A stretch of 64,000 nucleotides of DNA, taken from positions 41,458 through 105,457 of the forward strand of contig CAMAWH010000014.1 in assembly GCA_945861635.1 (NCBI GenBank). Direction: 5' to 3'. The position numbers and the translations under genes were made by a program. Of the stretch, positions 7,475 through 17,610 are shown piece by piece. The stretch's first letter is position 1; every line of letters begins with the position of its first letter. The notes under the pieces are model-generated. The model ran no database searches, was not told the DNA's origin, and saw only the letters and a program-made list of their open reading frames with translations. This stretch comes from Klebsiella pneumoniae. Lineage in GTDB: Bacteria > Myxococcota_A > UBA796 > SXON01.

Positions 7475-9493
7475 TCACGCGGGTCGGATCCACGCTACCG
7501 TCTGCCCCGAGCGAACCGACGCGCCGTCAGCTACCGCGTAGCGCTCGAACCGCCCCGCAGCGCTGCACGGCACCGGCGCGAACGTCTTCATCACCTCGAT
7601 CAATCCCAGCGTCCGCCCCGCCTCGACCGCGTCCCCTGCGCGGCAAAACATCGGATCCCGAGGCGACGCACGCAGCCAGAACGTACCATCCGTGGACACG
7701 CGCACGGCTACGAGGCCGTCGGCGTCGGGTGCCTCGACGGTGGCAACCACCACCTCCCTTACGACGCCGACCCCGGCCGCAGGGCGGGTCAACGCTTCCA
7801 GATCATGCAGGCTCCACATGCGCGGATTGCGCCCCCGCCGCGGGGACTGCCACGCCATTTCCACGATCGCCTCCATGTACGCGCGCAGTCGCGACAGCGG
7901 CACGACTTCATCCGTGTCCATCTGCGCGGCCGAGAGCATCGGGTCCATGTCCGCTTCGATGCGCGCCGCCGTTTCCTCCATCGCCCTGGCGATGTGCTCG
8001 CGCTCGACAGGGTCGGTGGCGGCGATTTCGAACGCGTCGTCCAATTTCGTGTTGAACGCCGCAATCGCCAGCGTCCGTCCTTCCATCACGGCCAACCGCG
8101 TGAGCGGTGTGGAAAGCTGAATCACGGGATCGTACGGCAGCCCCGCCATGGCGTAGTAGCCAGCCCCCGAAGCTTTCCGGAGCAGAATCGTCATCATCGG
8201 CGTGGTGTTTGTGGAGTTGGTGTAGATGAGGGACGAGCCGTAGCCGAGCAGGCCGAGTGCCTCCGCCTCCACGCCAATGTCAAACCCGGCGATGTCCTGC
8301 AGCCACACCAGCGGAATTCCATCCTCATTGCAGGTCCGAGAAAACACCGCGATCTTCGCGATGCCGTCCCGATAGAGAATGCCGCCCGCGCGAAGGCGCG
8401 CCGGGTCGTCGGGATGCGGTGTTGGCTCCACATTGTTTGCAATGATCCCACACCACAGGCCGTTCACGCGAGCCACGCCCGTGATCATTTCCCGGCCACG
8501 GTCCGCCATCACTTCATGGAACAGCGACTCGTCCACGAGTCGGGCGATCAGGTCCCGAGCGTCGTAACTGTGACGATGATCGTCAGGCACGATGGCGTTG
8601 AGCTCATCGGGTGAGTAGCGTGGTGGCGCCGCCTCCGCTCCGTGGCGATAGAAGGGCGCGGCGGACGTGGGCAGGCGGGACACCTCGGCGCGAATCATCG
8701 TGAGCGCAGTTTCGTCGTCCGGCACGCGAACGTCCGCGCACGCCGATTGATGCACGTGCACCTCCGGCCCGCCGATGTCCAATGACGTGAGGTTCAGCGA
8801 TTTCGCTCCTTTGATGAGCGCCGCCCCCGCAATGACCATGTACGCCGACTCCGTCATGTACACCCGGTCGGAGATGATCGGCATGTACCCGCCGCCCGCG
8901 ATGCAATCTCCAAACACGCCGGCGATCTGGGGCACGCCTTCCGCAGCCAGCAAGCTGTTCATCTTGAAGATGTGGCCAGCCCCGCGGGCCCCGGGAAACG
9001 AGAGTGCCTGCTCCGGCAGGAACAACCCGGAACAATCCACAAGGTAGATCACTGGCGCGCGCAGCCGGCGGGCGATTTGCTGCGCCCGCTGGATCTTCTC
9101 CGGAGAGAGTGGCCACCACGATCCACTCGCGACGGTATTGTCGTTTGCAATCACGACAACGCGCCGCCCACACACCGTTGCCAGGGCCGTAACGACACCG
9201 GCGCCCGGCGCCGCCTTCTTCGAACCGCGGAAGCTCCGGCCCCAGTTCACATAGCTGCCGACCGGAAGAACGTCGGTGTCGGGGTCCACCAGACGATCGA
9301 GCCTCTCCCACGTTGTCAATTTGCCCTTCTCATGCACCCGCGCGCACGCCGCCTCCCCCCATCCAGCCCGGACGACCGCTTGCTTCCCGGCCAGCGCACC
9401 ATCGCGAATCGAATTACGTTCGGAGCGCCCGATGACGTCTCCACCGATGTCTTCCAGGGAGCGGCCAATCGTGAAAAGCGGAATGTGAGCCAT
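7475..9493 (-). CDS. Acyl-CoA carboxylase carboxyltransferase fused to a biotin carrier domain
   Basis: A 672-residue two-part enzyme. Residues ~1-560 are a crotonase-fold carboxyltransferase of the propionyl/methylcrotonyl-CoA carboxylase beta type ([29 protein letters not shown], later [16 protein letters not shown]). Residues ~590-672 form a biotinyl domain with the attachment site GLIEVMKTF (lysine near 636). The enzyme transfers a carboxyl group from carboxybiotin to an acyl-CoA. Fusing the carrier to the carboxyltransferase rather than to biotin carboxylase is unusual. A stand-alone biotin carboxylase lies at 17607-18935 on the same strand. The acyl-CoA substrate cannot be told from the sequence. 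Confidence 0.9.
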   Translation of the reverse strand: MAHIPLFTIGRSLEDIGGDVIGRSERNSIRDGALAGKQAVVRAGWGEAACARVHEKGKLTTWERLDRLVDPDTDVLPVGSYVNWGRSFRGSKKAAPGAGVVTALATVCGRRVVVIANDNTVASGSWWPLSPEKIQRAQQIARRLRAPVIYLVDCSGLFLPEQALSFPGARGAGHIFKMNSLLAAEGVPQIAGVFGDCIAGGGYMPIISDRVYMTESAYMVIAGAALIKGAKSLNLTSLDIGGPEVHVHQSACADVRVPDDETALTMIRAEVSRLPTSAAPFYRHGAEAAPPRYSPDELNAIVPDDHRHSYDARDLIARLVDESLFHEVMADRGREMITGVARVNGLWCGIIANNVEPTPHPDDPARLRAGGILYRDGIAKIAVFSRTCNEDGIPLVWLQDIAGFDIGVEAEALGLLGYGSSLIYTNSTNTTPMMTILLRKASGAGYYAMAGLPYDPVIQLSTPLTRLAVMEGRTLAIAAFNTKLDDAFEIAATDPVEREHIARAMEETAARIEADMDPMLSAAQMDTDEVVPLSRLRAYMEAIVEMAWQSPRRGRNPRMWSLHDLEALTRPAAGVGVVREVVVATVEAPDADGLVAVRVSTDGTFWLRASPRDPMFCRAGDAVEAGRTLGLIEVMKTFAPVPCSAAGRFERYAVADGASVRSGQTVAWIRPA

Positions 9494-9555
9494 GGCGCGG
9501 GTCCGCTAACCTGACCGCGGTTTTCGCGGGCGTTTTTGGGGGGCACCTCGGCCGT

Positions 9556-12534
9556 TCACCGCGCCGTGCGCCGCCTCCTGCTGACAATCCCCGCCACCAA
9601 AAGCGCCGCAAGTCCCGCGCCGCTCGGCGCTGGCACACTCACACACCCGCAGCCGTCGGACGAATCGTCCTTGTTTCGCCGGCCACTGTCGTTGCCGCCA
9701 AGCAGGCTGCCGGTGTCTTCCGTCACACAGTCGTTCCGACGGTTTTCATCGGTGTCATCGCAGTCCTCGTCGAGCCCCGCGCCGTCCCCGTCCTGATCGT
9801 CATCGTTGCCGTCACAATCCTCATCGACGCCGTTGTACCAGACCTCCTCCCCATCGGGATTCACCGCCTCATCGTCGTCATCGCAGTCATCCCCTCCGTA
9901 GGAGTCCGAGCGATAGCCGTCGTGATCGCCGTCGTACTCCCACTGCGTGTCGCAGTCGGTGTCCTGGCCGTCGTAGGGATTGTCGGATGCGCCCGGGTGG
10001 ATGGCGCTATCGCTATCCTCGCAGTCGTCACCGCCATAATTGTCGGAGTCGTACCCATCTCCGTCGGCGTCGTCGTCCGAGAGGCCATCACAATTCTGAT
10101 CGACGTTGTTGTGGTAGGTCTCTTTTGCGCCCGGTCGGATGCGGTCGTCCGTGTCGTCACAGTCGTCCCCGCCGTACTCGTCGCTGTCGTAGCCGTCGCC
10201 GTCCTGATCGTAGTCCGAGCCGTCGTCACACGCCTCGTCGATGGCGTCGTACCAGATCTCTTCCGCGCCAGGATAGGTGTCCTCGTCGCTGTCTGCACAG
10301 TCCGTGGCGTCCGACACATACCCGGAGGACGCGGCGCACTCATAGGACGTCACACTCGCATCCCCAAACCCATCTCCGTCGGCGTCACGATAAAAGGTGG
10401 TTCCGTCTACGATCGCGGCGCTGGCGTCATTGCAGTCGTCGTCGTTGGCAACATAGCCCGTCGGTTGGTTGCACTTGGCCGACGTTCGGGTGGCGTCGCC
10501 AAACGTGTCGGCGTCACTGTCGCGGTACCACGTGGACGTGGCGACATCTTCGTCCGTCGAGCCATCACAGTCGTCGTCCGCGTCGTTGCAGGACTCGGTG
10601 GCGGACGGGTAAATCGTGGCCGAGCCGTCCTCGCAGTCCGTGGAGACCTCGGAGTACCCGCTGGGGAGGGAGCATGCGGCATACGTGCTGGTGAGGATCC
10701 CGTAGCCATCGGCATCGGCGTCGAGGTAGTACGTTGTGGTCACCCCCTCGTCGGTCGAGCCATCACAGTCGTCATCCGCGCTGTTGCAGGTTTCCGTGGC
10801 TCCCGGCTTGATGCTGGACGTGGAGTCATCACAATCGTCATCGTTCGCCACATATAGCGCAGGGGCGGAGCAGGCGGCGCGCGTGACCGCGGCGTCCCCG
10901 TAGCCGTCGGCATCGGCGTCTGCGTAATAGGTCGTCGTCACGCCCTCGTCGATGCTGCCATCACAGTCATCGTCCGTACTGTTGCACGACTCCGACGCCC
11001 CGGTATAAATCGTGGCGTCGGAATCGTCGCAATCGGTGCTTGAAGCCCGATACGCGGACGGGGCGGTGCAGCGGTCGATTGTCGTTGTGGAACCACCCTC
11101 TCCATCGCCGTCGGCGTCGTGATACCATGTCGTTTCACCGGTGGCGCCGGGCTCGTCGACGCTGCCGTCACAATCGTCATCTGCGCTGTCACACGACTCA
11201 GTCGCGGCGGGGTTCACGGCGGCGCTGCCGTCGTTGCAGTCGGTGGCGTCACTCACATAGCCGGAAGGAACGGTGCAGGCGTCATACGCCGAGCTGGCGT
11301 TTCCGTAGGTATCGCCGTCGGCGTCAGCATAGAACGTGCTTTCCCCCGTGGCGCCCGATTCGTCGGTGAAGCCGTCACAGTCGTTGTCCACCGTGTCACA
11401 AACCTCCGTCGTTCCTGGGAAGATTGCGTCATCGGTGTCGTCACAGTCCGTGGCATTGGAGACGTAGCCGGTGGGGGCAGTGCAACTCGTGGTTGCTGCG
11501 GCAGCGTCGCCAAAACCGTCTTCGTCGGCATCGTCGTACCAGGTGGGCGCATCCTCGTCGATGTTGCCATCACAGTTGTTGTCGATGCCATCGCAGTCTT
11601 CGTCGGCACCGGGGTGGATTTCGTCATCGGTGTCGTCACAGTCGACGGAATCGGGGGAGCCATCACTGTCGGAGTCGGTGTCGTAGCCATAGTAGAGCCA
11701 CGCACGTTCCGAGCCGCCGACGATGATGTCGTCGAAACCATCCCCATTGACATCCCCCGCTCCGGCGACGGAATTCCCCAGCGCCAGACCCGTTGTCGTC
11801 GTGCCCGTGATGGTGTTCTCCGCCGTCGTGTCGAGCCCCGCCGAACTGCCCTGGTAGAAGTACAAGCGCCCATAGCTGCTGCTGTATCCGGGCTCGCCGA
11901 TCAGGATGTCGTCGTAGCCATCGCCGTTGGGATCCCCAGCAACGCCGAGATACCGGCCGAGCGATTCGCTCGTAGCCGTTCCCGTCCACGTGGTCGTCGC
12001 AATGGCAGGAACGCCCGTAGAAGCCCCGTAGTAGACGTAGGCCTTGCCGGTAGACGAGTCGTAGCCAAAGGACGTGACCACGAGGTCGTCGTACCCGTCT
12101 CCGTTGACGTCGGCGGCGGCCACCTGGTAGCCAAAATAGTTGGTGGCGGCCTCACCCGACAGGGTGCGGCGCACGGTCGTACTCAGACCGGTGGACGCGC
12201 CATGGTAGACCGTCACCTGGCCTGCGCTGGAGCTGTAATTGTAGGCACCGACGGCGGCGTCCGCATACCCATCACCATTGAAATCTCCCGCGGCGAGACT
12301 TCCGCCAAATGCCACGCCCGAGGTGCCGAGCGTCAGCGACGTCGTAGCGGTCGTCGACAAGCCGGTGGAGGCACCCCTGTACACGTACGCAATTCCTCCC
12401 GTGCCCGCCGCCGACGCACCGATGAGGACATCGTCGTAGCCGTCGGCATTCGTGTCTCCCATCGGCGCCAGCGCCGTGCCAAAGTAGTCGCTGCTCGACG
12501 GTCCACTCAATGTCGTGGTGGCCGTGGAGGACAC
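9556..12534 (-). pseudogene. C-terminal part of broken FG-GAP/MopE-repeat surface protein
   Basis: This frame carries about five FG-GAP beta-propeller repeats (GDVNGDGFDDIIVGG type). It then has about eight Cys-rich MopE-type repeats (DDDCDGSTDE, CTAPTGYVSNATDCDD) and four Asp-rich repeats around YGGDDCDD. It ends in a GCGC motif, a hydrophobic stretch (AGLAALLVAGIVS) and RRRR, resembling the MYXO-CTERM sorting tail. The Asp-rich loops should bind calcium. It continues the 12507-13826 frame after a one-base frameshift near 12590. On its own it would lack a signal peptide, so export is doubtful. Confidence 0.8.
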
Positions 12535-13826
12535 GCCGCTGGCGCTCCCGCGGTACAGGAGAACACGGCCGGTGGCAGTGCTGTATTCGGCAGACCCACG
12601 AGCAGGTCGTCGTACCCGTCTCCATCAACGTCTCCCGCCGAAGCGACCTCCGGCTCCAGTGAGCTGCTGCTCGACACACTCGTGATCGTCGTATCCGCGG
12701 CGTCTCCGAGCCCGGTGGTACTGCCGTGAAAGACGTAGGCGACGCCGTAATACGCGCTGGCGTAGTAGTAGGTTCCCACGACGACATCGCCGTAGCCATC
12801 CCCGTTGACATCCCCGGCGGAGCTGACCGCGGGGTAGTACACGTACGGGCTGGGCGCGGTGAGCGTACGGAGCGCCGTTGTGCTCATCCCCGACGCGCTG
12901 CCGCCGTACACATAGGCAGCCCCTTGCGACGAACTCGCCGTGCTGGCGCTCACGATCAGGTCCGGATAACCATCGTGATTCACATCGCCGGCGGCGGCGA
13001 CAGTCGCCGCAAAATTCATGGACGACGTGCCGCTGATCGTCGCGACGGCGGTCGTGTATATGCCGGACGCCGTGCCGCTGTAGACGGTGACACGTCCTTG
13101 ACTGCTGCTGTACCCGTACGCGCCGACGGCCACGTCGTCATACCCGTCCCCTTCGACGTCGCCCAGACCGGTGACGCTGGACGCAAAATAGTTGGATGTC
13201 GTAAATCCAAGCAGGGTCGTGGAAATCGTCGAGGAGAGTCCGCTGCTTGCGCCGTGGTAGACGTACGCGCGGCCGGTGCTGCTGCTGTATCCATACGCAC
13301 CCACGATCACGTCGTCGTAGCCGTCATTGTTGACGTCTCCCGCACCCGAGACACTCCGGCCAAAATAGTTGCTGCTGGCGGCGCCCGTCAGTGTGGTAGT
13401 GACGCTCGTGGACACGCCAGAACTGCTCCCATGGTAGGTGTAGGCGCGGCCGGTGCTGCTGCTGTAGGCGCTGGCCCCGACGATGACGTCGTCGTAGGTG
13501 TCGTCGTTGAGGTCACCCGCCCCGGCAACCGAAATCCCAAAGTTGGAGCTGCTCGTCGGGGCCGTGAGTGTGCTGGTCGCGGCGGAGGCCAGGCCCGACG
13601 AACTCCCATGGTAGACATACGCCTTTCCCGCGAGGTACGCGCCGATGATCACATCGTCGTAGCCATCGCCATCGACGTCTCCCGCGTGCCCAACGGAGTA
13701 TCCGAAGGAATACGCACCCACGCCGGTGAGCGTCGTCGTTGCCGTTTCGGAGAGCCCCGCACTGCTTCCGTGGTGGACATAGACTCGGCCAACGCCGGAG
13801 GTGTAGCCATAGGCACCGACGATCAC
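12507..13826 (-). pseudogene. Middle part of broken FG-GAP surface protein
   Basis: Seven FG-GAP repeats of about 60 residues, each with a calcium-loop core such as GDVDGDGYDDVIIGAY. The frame is entered after an in-frame TAA at 13833-13835, where a tyrosine codon (TAC) stands in sister repeats. It is lost near 12590, where VGLPNTA should read VGLPEYSTATGRV; restoring one G or C repairs it. The segment has no signal or start of its own, so it is best seen as part of one gene spanning 9556-14786. Confidence 0.8.
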
Positions 13827-13832
13827 ATCGTC

Positions 13833-14786
13833 TTACCCGTCGTTATCGACGTCCCCTGCACCGGCGACAGACCAACCGAAATAACTGCTGATGATCTCTC
13901 CCTCGAGAGTGCTGGAGGCGCTGCTCGCCAATCCTGTGCTCTGTCCCTTGTACAGGTACGCCCGGCCGGTGGAGCTGCCAATCCCGTACGCCCCAACGAT
14001 CACGTCATCGTACCCATCCCCATCGACATCCCCGGCGCCGGCCACGGAGCACCCAAAATACGCGGAGCCGCCCACCCAGCGCCACGCGTACGTCGTGTAG
14101 ATGGGATCCACCGTAATCGGGTAGGCGGCGCCGGTGTCATCGACCTCGACGACCATTGCCGAGCCGTCAACCCGTGCCGAAACCGGCAGCGACGCTCCCG
14201 TTGCGTCCCACGCAACCAGATCGCCCACGGACCACTCTCGCCCGGTCGCGTCGGTGATGGCAACCCCGCCCGCGGCATCATTCACCGCAAGCGCGTCGTC
14301 GATCTCCACGCGGAACGCGACCGTCCCCTCCCCCTTCGGTGCACGCTCCACGGTCCAGCCCTGCTCGATGCCCGCGTCCTGACCGATCCACCATTCCGTC
14401 AACGCACCGTGCGCATATTCAAGGCGACGAATGCACTGGCCGTTCGGCGCGACCTCGTCCGTGCAGTCCCCGAAGTCGGGGTCCACCGGATCGACCTCCA
14501 ACAGCGCGCCGACGCGGCCCCAACCTGCCAAGCGCAGCGCCATCCCCTGGACGTCCTGTTCCGGATCGAAGAGTGACACGCCCTCCGCCGTAAATTCGCC
14601 CGCCATCCCCGCCATCGGCATGTCCGCGACGAAGGTACCTTCGATCAGATGGACGGCGCGGGCGTCGGCAGCAATGCGTGCTTGTACGCCGGCGAGCCAG
14701 TCATCGGGCGTGGCGGGAGTCGTCGTGCCGTGGCTGGAATCGTTGGCGATGTCTGGCGAGCAGGACAGCAGCGTGAGGAGGAACAT
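13833..14786 (-). pseudogene. N-terminal part of broken FG-GAP lipoprotein
   Basis: The segment starts with a short lipoprotein signal (MFLLTLLSC). A ~220-residue N-terminal domain with CTDEVAPNGQC follows, then a YPITVDPIYTTYAW segment typical of the region preceding FG-GAP repeats in secreted myxobacterial proteins. The first repeat and part of the second come next. Translation ends at TAA where the repeat expects GYDDVIVG. An alternative upstream ATG at 14822 would add an arginine-containing n-region. The intact protein would be roughly 1740 residues. Confidence 0.78.
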
Positions 14787-14845
14787 GGCGGGTCCGAAGA
14801 GGCGCGGACGATAGCACCGCATTCGACGGCGTGCGAGCGGGCCGC

Positions 14846-16255
14846 CTACTCCTCGTTCAGCGTCGCATGCATGTCCCTGCCCGGTGGCACCGGCGGCAGC
14901 ACGCTCCCCCGCGGGTGTCGGGTGACGACGTAGACGCCTGCAGCGTGGCTGAACTCTGCGGTGGCGTCCGTCTCGGCGTAGCGCAACGGCGCTTCCTTCG
15001 GATCCAACCATACCGCACACCAGAAGTCGGTGCCGACGCGCATGTCGGACATCCCCTGCACCGCCTCACATCCATCGTGCCGGTTTCGCGTACCGATCGC
15101 GATGATGGGATCGACCCACCACACACACTCCGGACACTGATTCATCATCGTCAGCGCGCCTTCCTCGGGACGTCGGTACACGGTTTCGAGCGCAACGCGG
15201 ATGCCGGCGTCCTCGACACGCTGCGCCATGAACACGCTGCCCGCAATCAGTACTATCCCTCGCATCGGGAGTGCGGGAATGCGCGCCCACATCCACGCCG
15301 CAGCGGGGGCTGCCATCACGTTTGCGAGACAGATGGGCAGCACCGGCATCCGCGACACCGCCGCCTCCAGGCCGGTCATCCACGCGAGTGTGACCAGCAC
15401 TTGGGAAATGAGTACAGCACCGAGAAAAACACCCAGTCGATCGCGGCCCACACGCCAGGCAAACACTGCAGCACACACCAGCCATACCCAACCGCCCGAT
15501 ACCCATGCCTTCTGCCCCAGATGCGCCAGGTGCATGAACCACGCCAGGTCGCCGAACCGCGAACCGATACCCTCCCAGTCGGCAAAGCTCACGGGCGATG
15601 CACGAAATCCCTCCACGCCCGCGACCTGGATGACAAGCCAAACCGCGATGCCCCAAGCCGCCGCGAATGCGCGCGGCTCACGACGCCACGCGATGTACAA
15701 GGCGACCACCGGCCACCCCTCGTACCGAACAAGGCCAAGCGCACCCATCGCAACATCGGCGAGCAAAAGGCGACCGTGCAGGGCCAGCGCAAGCCCCACG
15801 TAGAAAACCGCCAGAAACATGCCCTCCTGGTAGATGACTGTGCTCCACGCAAGCGCCGGCCCGAAAAATCCTGCCTGTGCTGCAATAACCGCTGTCACCA
15901 GGGGAGTCGCGCCGGGCAGGTTCGTCGTAAGGCGGGCGGTGACGCGGGCCGCCGCCAACACCGATGCTGCCGCGCCTATCGCGCCGATGGCGGCGAGCGC
16001 GATCCGCGCGGCGACCAGATCCCCGCCAAGCCGGGAAACGAGCACGACGACCGCCTGGGTAGCCGGCAGCCAGTCCTGCACGAGTACATGGTCACGGCCC
16101 GCCCAGCGCTGGTAGCTGTCAAAGCTGAAATTCCCCGGCCAACCAAGGATCAGTCCGACGCGCACACCGAAGGACAGCACCCCCGCGAGGAAGGCGACAC
16201 ACCACACTGCCCTGCCGCTGCCAACGCGCGGCCCCGTACCATCCGACCCGCTCAC
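14846..16255 (-). CDS. Polytopic membrane protein, GT-C glycosyltransferase-like (copy B)
   Basis: 469 residues with about nine or ten membrane spans. The first external loop has FDSYQRWAGRDH and VQDWLPATQ, acidic/aromatic loops like those of GT-C enzymes that use lipid-linked sugars. RYEGWPVVALY is shared with its neighbour. A soluble C-terminal domain has conserved cysteines (NQCPECVWWVDP, RHDGCEAVQGMS, FWCAVW). It is a clear paralogue of 16252-17610, with which it overlaps by 4 bp, so the pair arose by tandem duplication. Enzymatic activity is inferred only from topology. Confidence 0.7.
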   Translation of the reverse strand: MSGSDGTGPRVGSGRAVWCVAFLAGVLSFGVRVGLILGWPGNFSFDSYQRWAGRDHVLVQDWLPATQAVVVLVSRLGGDLVAARIALAAIGAIGAAASVLAAARVTARLTTNLPGATPLVTAVIAAQAGFFGPALAWSTVIYQEGMFLAVFYVGLALALHGRLLLADVAMGALGLVRYEGWPVVALYIAWRREPRAFAAAWGIAVWLVIQVAGVEGFRASPVSFADWEGIGSRFGDLAWFMHLAHLGQKAWVSGGWVWLVCAAVFAWRVGRDRLGVFLGAVLISQVLVTLAWMTGLEAAVSRMPVLPICLANVMAAPAAAWMWARIPALPMRGIVLIAGSVFMAQRVEDAGIRVALETVYRRPEEGALTMMNQCPECVWWVDPIIAIGTRNRHDGCEAVQGMSDMRVGTDFWCAVWLDPKEAPLRYAETDATAEFSHAAGVYVVTRHPRGSVLPPVPPGRDMHATLNEE

Positions 16256-17610
16256 TCGTCCGCCTTGCCCGCCTCTAGCGGCGCGTCATGCGCCACCGGC
16301 GGCGCGCCCGTTCCACCGGGAAGGTGGCGTTCAACGACGTAACGATCCCCATCCCACCGCACCGTTCCGGAGCACGTTGCATAGAGGGACGCGGCCTCGA
16401 TGCTCGGCACCCACGGTGCACACCAGAACTCGCGACCGTGGAGGTAGCTGGACATCCCCTGTATCGCCTCGCAGCCGTCGTGCCTTTCTCGCGTGCCAAG
16501 TCGCCTGCGCGGCTCGATCCACCAGATGCAACCGGAGCACCGGTCCATCTCCTCGATGACGTTTCGCTCACCCGACATCCGCCGGGCCTCGTGCTTGATG
16601 CGCATCGCCGCGTCGTTGATCTCCACGAAGGAAAAAATGGTCAGCGCAGCCGTTGCGATGAAATACAGCGCCGGACGGCGCAAGAACGGCCAGATCCACG
16701 CCGCCGCCACGGACGCGAGCGGAGATGCCAACGCGACGGGGATGATGAGCATCCGCGAGGTTGAGACCTCCAGCCCGGCCAACCACGCAGAGGTTGCCGC
16801 GGCCTGTACGGCGAACATTCCGGCGGCGAGCCAAGCCGTACCCTCTCTTCGCAGGCGAATAAATCCGACAAAGCCAAGGATAAGCCAGAACGCACCGCCC
16901 GTCGCCCAGGCGCGCGTCCAGAACCGCCAGACGTCCCACAGCCACGCTTGGACCCGGAAGCGGTCCGTCAAACCCTCCCAGTCTGCGAAGTTGACCGGCG
17001 ACGCTCGGTGCGGTTCGAGATCGAGCACAAAGCGGATCACCGCCCAGATTCCAATGCCGTAGAGGGAGATGAACGCGCGCGGGTCACGACGCCACATCAG
17101 GTAGAGCACGACGCACGGCCACCCTTCGTACCGCACCAGCCCCATGAGTCCGATGACGAGGTCGGCGAGCAGCGTTCGCCCAGAAAGCGCGAGCGCGATG
17201 GCCGTGAACAGCACGAGCAGGAAGGTTCCCTCCTGATAGAGCACGGTTGTCCACTGGATCGTCGGGCCGTACAACGAAGCCACGACCATGAACCACCCGG
17301 CTCGTGTTGCCGCCGCATCGTCCCCAAGCCGTCGGCCAAGTTGCATGGCGACGACGGTGGCCGCAGCGCCCGAAAGCGCACCCACGAGCGCCATCGTGAC
17401 GCGCGCGGCAAGCACATTTCCACCGGCCAATGCCACGAGATCGATAATCGCCTGTGTCGCCGGCAGCCAGTCCTGGACCAACAGGTGTTCCCGGCCCGCC
17501 CAACGCTGGTAGCCGTCATTGGAGAACGCGGCCGGCCACGCGGTGATGATGGCGACGCGCGCGGCGAACCCGAACAGGAGCGCGAAGCTCGCGGGGTGAA
17601 GGCGCCTCAC
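16252..17610 (-). CDS. Polytopic membrane protein, GT-C glycosyltransferase-like (copy A)
   Basis: 452 residues from a GTG start overlapping the accC stop (GTGA). It shares every hallmark with the downstream paralogue: SNDGYQRWAGREHLLVQDWL, LYQEGTFLL, RYEGWPCVVLY, NFADWEGL, and the C-terminal cysteine pattern DRCSGCIWWIEP, RHDGCEAIQGMS, FWCAPW. The cysteines probably form disulfides outside the cytoplasm. It is co-transcribed with accC upstream. Substrate and reaction are unknown. Confidence 0.7.
   Translation of the reverse strand: MRRLHPASFALLFGFAARVAIITAWPAAFSNDGYQRWAGREHLLVQDWLPATQAIIDLVALAGGNVLAARVTMALVGALSGAAATVVAMQLGRRLGDDAAATRAGWFMVVASLYGPTIQWTTVLYQEGTFLLVLFTAIALALSGRTLLADLVIGLMGLVRYEGWPCVVLYLMWRRDPRAFISLYGIGIWAVIRFVLDLEPHRASPVNFADWEGLTDRFRVQAWLWDVWRFWTRAWATGGAFWLILGFVGFIRLRREGTAWLAAGMFAVQAAATSAWLAGLEVSTSRMLIIPVALASPLASVAAAWIWPFLRRPALYFIATAALTIFSFVEINDAAMRIKHEARRMSGERNVIEEMDRCSGCIWWIEPRRRLGTRERHDGCEAIQGMSSYLHGREFWCAPWVPSIEAASLYATCSGTVRWDGDRYVVERHLPGGTGAPPVAHDAPLEAGKADE

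Noticed and set aside
12507..12600. Programmed ribosomal frameshift in the FG-GAP gene
   Set aside because: No slippery heptamer or downstream structure is evident, and the same gene also has an in-frame stop further upstream, so damage or error is simpler.
9556..13826. CRISPR-like array from regularly spaced repeats
   Set aside because: The spacing comes from ~60-residue protein repeats in an open frame; the repeat units vary and there are no spacers or cas genes.
9922..14576. Long plus-strand open frames opposite the FG-GAP/MopE gene
   Set aside because: They arise because Asp/Gly-rich repeat codons read in reverse as Val/Ile/Arg without stops. They have repetitive, unlikely composition and no ribosome sites.
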